Shown in pieces: positions 59,901 to 64,000 of a stretch of DNA of 64,000 nt. The stretch's first letter is position 1. Each line of letters begins with the position of its first letter. Under the pieces are notes generated by a model. That model saw nothing but the letters and a program-made list of their open reading frames with translations, was not told where the DNA came from and ran no database searches. The translations under genes and the position numbers were made by a program. The stretch covers positions 124,001 through 188,000 of the forward strand of contig JAOTOL010001009.1 of assembly GCA_034440575.1 (NCBI GenBank). Reading direction: 5' to 3'. This DNA is from Imbricaverruca yamaguchii (lineage: Eukaryota > Arthropoda > Thecostraca > Neoverrucidae).

Positions 59901-61309
59901 CCCCATTTCGGCATCATGTGGCATCTTTTCAACATTTGATAACCCATGGCTCCTCGTATTACGGCCCCTCTCCTACGTTGGGCGAGCCTTCTCCTTCTTT
60001 AGGCGTCCCCTACCCGAATTCAGTCAGTTCACTTACTCGCAAAATAGTTAAATAATCTCTCCCGCGCTGCCCGCACTAGGAATACATTCTCATGCGCTTG
60101 GAATTTTGAGGATCCATATCGGACGAAAAGAGGTCGATCTTCGACTCTAAGTATATGACCCTATTATAGGAAAGAGGTCGGTGCTCTACCATCCGAGCCA
60201 ACCCGACGGCGAGTCGCAACCTCGCATGCCATGCATTTTATGGTTGGCCAACGAACATTGCAGCCATCGTATCGAACATCATCGTAAATATCACAATTTT
60301 CCTTGACTATGCGTAATCGGAAGACGATCTGTTGACGCATGGCGAGCGATGAATAATATTTTCAGTTTTTCCTTGGCATGTGGTGCATCGCGTGGAAAAT
60401 CATGAATTGTACATACATATATATATGTATATGTGCATACATGTATTTATAAATCACGATATAGAAAATGAACCAAGTATAGCGACGCTCTTGATTTTAA
60501 TCATCGTGGCATAACGATGCAATTCAGTACAAGTATGCCAGTTAGGAACATTTATAAATGGGCTAGATGGAAATGTGTTTTCCATTCGCAGACAGCGTAC
60601 CTTGAATACTGCTGGTAAGCAGGATTTTCGGACTCGGAATGCTAAACAATGGAAGCTTTCTATTATTTTGGTCAAACAATACTGTTGGCAGCACAAAGCA
60701 AGCGCGCACATCCTTCCACATTGATGTGCAGAGTCGCTAGTTGTGTGGACGCCTTAATGACCTTATGTCTGTCTCCCAGGAATCGCTCTCAATAATTAAA
60801 TGGCTGAACAGAAAGTTCGGGTGGCTTGAGCGATTCCAAAAGCATGCAAAAAGCCGCCCATGGATTATAGTCATCATGGAACATGTGTACATTACATGTG
60901 CATATGTGTGTATGCAAGGCAGGAGTGGAGGATCTTGACCATGGTTGCTGTGGCCTAGTGAATGGAGGCAATGAGTGTTGCTAATTTTGTTTGTGTGGCC
61001 CACCCTTTATGGTCCCATGTTAAAAGAGCAACAAGTTCATGGGGCTAGGACAAGGAAGGTGGGGTACAGGCCCAACCAAAAGGATGTGAAACTCCACCCC
61101 TGTTGCAAGGTATGCGTCACGCTCTACTCCAGCTTTAAGCATGTTCCATACTACGCAATGTGTTCCATTTCCCCTTTACATGTGTGATACCAATATGTGT
61201 TCGTGCTGCATGGTGCCGTGAACGGTGATTTGTCGAAACGTAGATGTAATTTTGGATATACCTTACTTCTCGATGGCTAAAGGATATAATACGCTAAGTG
61301 AGCTAAACC
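57000..61309. other. No gene recognised
   Basis: The longest open frame (58429-58929, plus, 166 codons) has a hydrophobic C-terminal segment but no known domain, no GC or codon signal and no supporting splice sites. The missing Ect2 5' exon or promoter could lie in this interval or beyond the window. Confidence 0.5.
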
Positions 61310-61840
61310 CGCTGCTGTACTGAGGCATCTCGAGTGCACTGAACCTGGCTACTGTACTGAGGCATCTCGAGTGCACTGAACCTGGCTACTGCACTGAGGC
61401 ATGTCGAGTGTACTGAACCCGCTACTGCATTGAGGCGTCTCGAGTGTACTGAACCTGACTACTGCACTGAGGCATCTCGAGTGCACTGAACCTGGCTACT
61501 GGGGCATCTCGAGTGTACTGAACCCGCTACTTCACTGAGGCGTCACGAGTGCACTGAACCTGGCTACTGGGGCATCTCGAGTGTACTGAACCCGCTACTT
61601 CACTGAGGCGTCACGAGTGCACTGAACCTGGCTACTGCACTGAGGCATCTCGAGTGCACTGAACCCTGGCTACTGCACTGAGGCGTCTCGAGTGTACTGA
61701 ACCTGGCTACTGCACTGAGGCTCTCGAGTGCACTGAACCTGTTGCACTGAGGCATCTCGAGTGTACTGAACCCGCTACTTCACTGAGGCGTCTCGAGTGC
61801 ACTGAACCTGGCTACTGCACTGGGGCGTCTCGAGTCACCG
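61310..61840. repeat. Minisatellite, about 37-bp unit, 14 copies
   Basis: Unit contains TGAGGCATCTCGAGTGCACT and GAACCTGGCTACTGCAC. CTCGAG in every unit; some units lack the TACTGCACTGA segment. Confidence 0.95.
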
Positions 61841-62209
61841 TTTCTGCCGGTTGACGACAGGTTCACACCATGACAAGAGGTCGGCTTACCTCGTTACATC
61901 CACAGACGCTCGATGTATTCCTCTGGCCGGGAAAACCCTGCGTGACGTCTACTGAGGATCGGTGGCTGCCTCTGACGAATCTGATCCCTTGGGCTCGGCG
62001 GTGAAATATGTAGTTATTGTAAGGGCTCAGGCACTATAGCGACTCGAGCACTTTCAAATAGGTAGGACGTGTGTGAGCCGTGCTCCACCCAGGCGGTGCC
62101 GCTCGTCCGACAAGGGCTCCTCGGCTCCACGGCCGGCCTCCTGAAGCCGCCGCGGTCCATGTACCACCGGCCGAGTGCGTGATGGGTCACAGCGCGCTGT
62201 CCCGCGTCA

Positions 62210-62440
62210 CCAGCCGGGGACGAGGACGCGCCAGCGTCACCAGCCCGGGGGTCGACTGAGCTGCCGCTGATCCTCAGCGTCACCAGCCGGGGGACTGTCG
62301 AGCTGCCACTGATCCCCGGCGTTACCCACCGGGGGTCGACTGAGCTGCCGCTGATCCTCAGCGTCACCAGCCGGGGGTGGACCGAGCTGCCGCTGATCCT
62401 CAGCGTCACCAGCCGGGGGGGTGGACCGAGCTGCCCGCTG
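62210..62440. repeat. Minisatellite, about 45-bp unit, 5 copies
   Basis: Unit contains CAGCGTCACCAGCCGGGGG and CGAGCTGCCGCTGATCCT. Produces a Ser/Pro/Gly-rich open frame on the minus strand that I do not call a gene. Confidence 0.92.
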
Positions 62441-64000
62441 AGCCCGTCCGCTGCCGCCGGAGCCGCAGCAGCACCGCACCATCGACACCATCGCCCCTCT
62501 GCAGTAACAATACCACAACTTCTTCGACAAACAGTTCTCTGATCCACACGAATCAAGCATATTCAGCTGGCTCGGTTGGCCACCTGGACAATTTTATAGG
62601 GAGCTGAGCCTTGCTGCTTTGCCTTGCCTTGCCTATTTTGTTTTATCTCGATTTGCCATACGAACCTCGCGATGGAGGTATGGCGAAATTTTCCATTGGT
62701 GTTTTTCCTACCCCGAGTATGCTACCTGAACAGTGGGTACAGAAAATGGAGTGAAACTAATGTAAGCATGTCTGGCACTACAAATTTGGTCTATTTCGTC
62801 CCGCAAACGTTGCACTGCGAGGGTGCATGAGTGCTGCTGTGTAGTGATGAAGAATGTTAAATGGACGGTTGCGGGCAAAGCATGAGCTGATGCGCAAACA
62901 TAAAGCGCATTATCAGATAGCCTGTTTCATTGTGACCAGGAAATTTCGTCCACTCTTCATTTTTCCCCTGCTTAGCGAATCAATTGGCAGTGAAATCGGA
63001 TACGATCCTTGTTATGCCCACCTCATACCAGTAGTACATCAATAGGTAGTCAATACCAGTGGTACATTTATAGGTAGCCAAGATTGCTCTGACCCCTTTC
63101 CCGAAATGCATGATTATGAAATGCATTTTATGAAAATGGAAGCCGCTGCTGCATTTGTGATGAGAAATAAGAGGAAAATGCAGTGACCTCGGCTCCCAGC
63201 CCTTCGTGTTGCTGTGTTTGAAAGACACGTTTTGTTTGTTTTCCGGTTTGAAGTTTCATTGCCTACCCTGGCTCCTCTAGAGACAAAAAGCGGATACTTT
63301 GCAAATCCATGGAATAGTTTGATGAATGCGTCTCTGCGACATACTGCCAAAATTGGTTGCTGTATGCTTGTCATGGAGCAGCATGCTATTACAATGTACA
63401 TGGTAAGACGATTATAGAGCTATGCGAAGCCATGTTCAAGCTCCACGTGCTGCGAGAAATCTAACAAGTTTCCGGAATGCTAACATAACGTTTAGGAATA
63501 AGCTGCCCATAGTTCAGTAGTAGCATTGCAAGCTGCCGTTCATACCAGGAATGTACGCGCTTGGCGCAGGACATTCACTAGCATGGGCACGAACCAGTAG
63601 CCGCTGGTCTGTCAGTTTCAGTCGCATCTGCGCAAAACAGCACTGTGAATGCCGACGTGACCACCAGCGATTAGGGTCGCACACCAAAGGTGGCAGCTCT
63701 TCTCACGCTGACGCCCAGAGGCCATCAGGTCAGCACAGAAAAGAGCCTTCTGAAGACAAGACACCGACATGGTCGCAAATATCGCCAGCACGTTTTTGCG
63801 GATCTGGTTCGGCGCCGATCGTCTCATCTCTGCAAGCAACTGAATGGACTGGAAGCGCTTCTGACTGACGGGATGTACGTGCGTACCTGTCCAGCCTCGG
63901 GACTTACACCAGCATGAGTGCGGCCACGGCTTTTAAATGAGGGGGCCATAAATAAATCGTGGTCATCTTGTAACAGGAAAATAGAAAATATTTGACGATG
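62441..64000. other. No gene recognised
   Basis: Short open frames only; nothing diagnostic seen. Confidence 0.5.

Noticed and set aside
60165..60225. tRNA-like fragment (minus GGCTCGGATGGTAGAGC A box)
   Set aside because: The A box and D-arm look convincing, but no good B box or acceptor pairing follows within 70 bases. Possibly a decayed SINE head; not listed as a feature.
62014..62556. 180-codon minus-strand frame
   Set aside because: Central part is the 45-bp minisatellite; flanks lack homology or splice support.
53650..64000. Ect2 start exon and promoter
   Set aside because: No open segment with an ATG, a phase 1 donor and BRCT0-type sequence could be supported.

Overview
Animal nuclear DNA. 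Most of the window is the middle of one intron-rich gene on the minus strand, an Ect2/Pebble-type Rho guanine-nucleotide exchange factor. I can place twelve consecutive internal exons between 53541 and 7075. All have GT..AG borders and all eleven internal junctions are in matching phase. They encode the N-terminal BRCT0-BRCT1-BRCT2 region, the basic/TP-rich linker and the first part of the DH (RhoGEF) domain. The first exon(s) lie to the right of 53541 and were not found. The rest of DH, the PH domain and the C-terminus must lie left of position 1. GC-rich exons, tRNA-headed SINEs, a CR1/L2-like LINE and extreme minisatellite load suggest an invertebrate. A crustacean or other arthropod is a guess only.

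Layout, right to left in gene sense. 64000-57000: no recognised gene, two short minisatellites. 56950-53650: a strikingly CpG-poor block with one decayed SINE. 53541-38074: exons 1-11, with introns built largely of minisatellites (units 22-79 bp) and SINEs. 38073-7264: a 30.8 kb intron inside the DH coding region, holding a degenerate LINE (35.5-37.7 kb), an inverted pair of about 0.5 kb repeats (32.9-34.2 kb), a 3.1 kb array of 36-bp units (27.2-30.3 kb), a 0.65 kb compound microsatellite (25.4-26.1 kb), a 0.7 kb polypurine tract (17.1-17.8 kb), a 2.8 kb array of 20-bp units (11.6-14.4 kb) and many SINEs. 7263-7075: exon 12. 7074-1: start of the next intron, with SINEs and a 1.3 kb 34-bp array.

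The most interesting system is a retroposon network. Three SINE families with different tRNA-like heads, the local LINE and about twenty very short elements all end in versions of one hairpin plus a short A/C/T-rich tail. The short elements are only about 42-60 bp, essentially hairpin plus tail, yet eight or more are bounded by 10-15 bp target-site duplications. Some are nested inside other elements or inside each other. The outer stem varies in a compensatory way (GGGCGC/GCGCCC versus CGACGC/GCGTCG), which suggests the hairpin is the signal recognised by the LINE reverse transcriptase.

A second theme is that three Ect2 minisatellites contain a 5' splice site in every repeat unit, matching the genuine donor of the exon they abut (exons 4, 6 and 9). 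The arrays appear to have grown out of exon-intron junctions.
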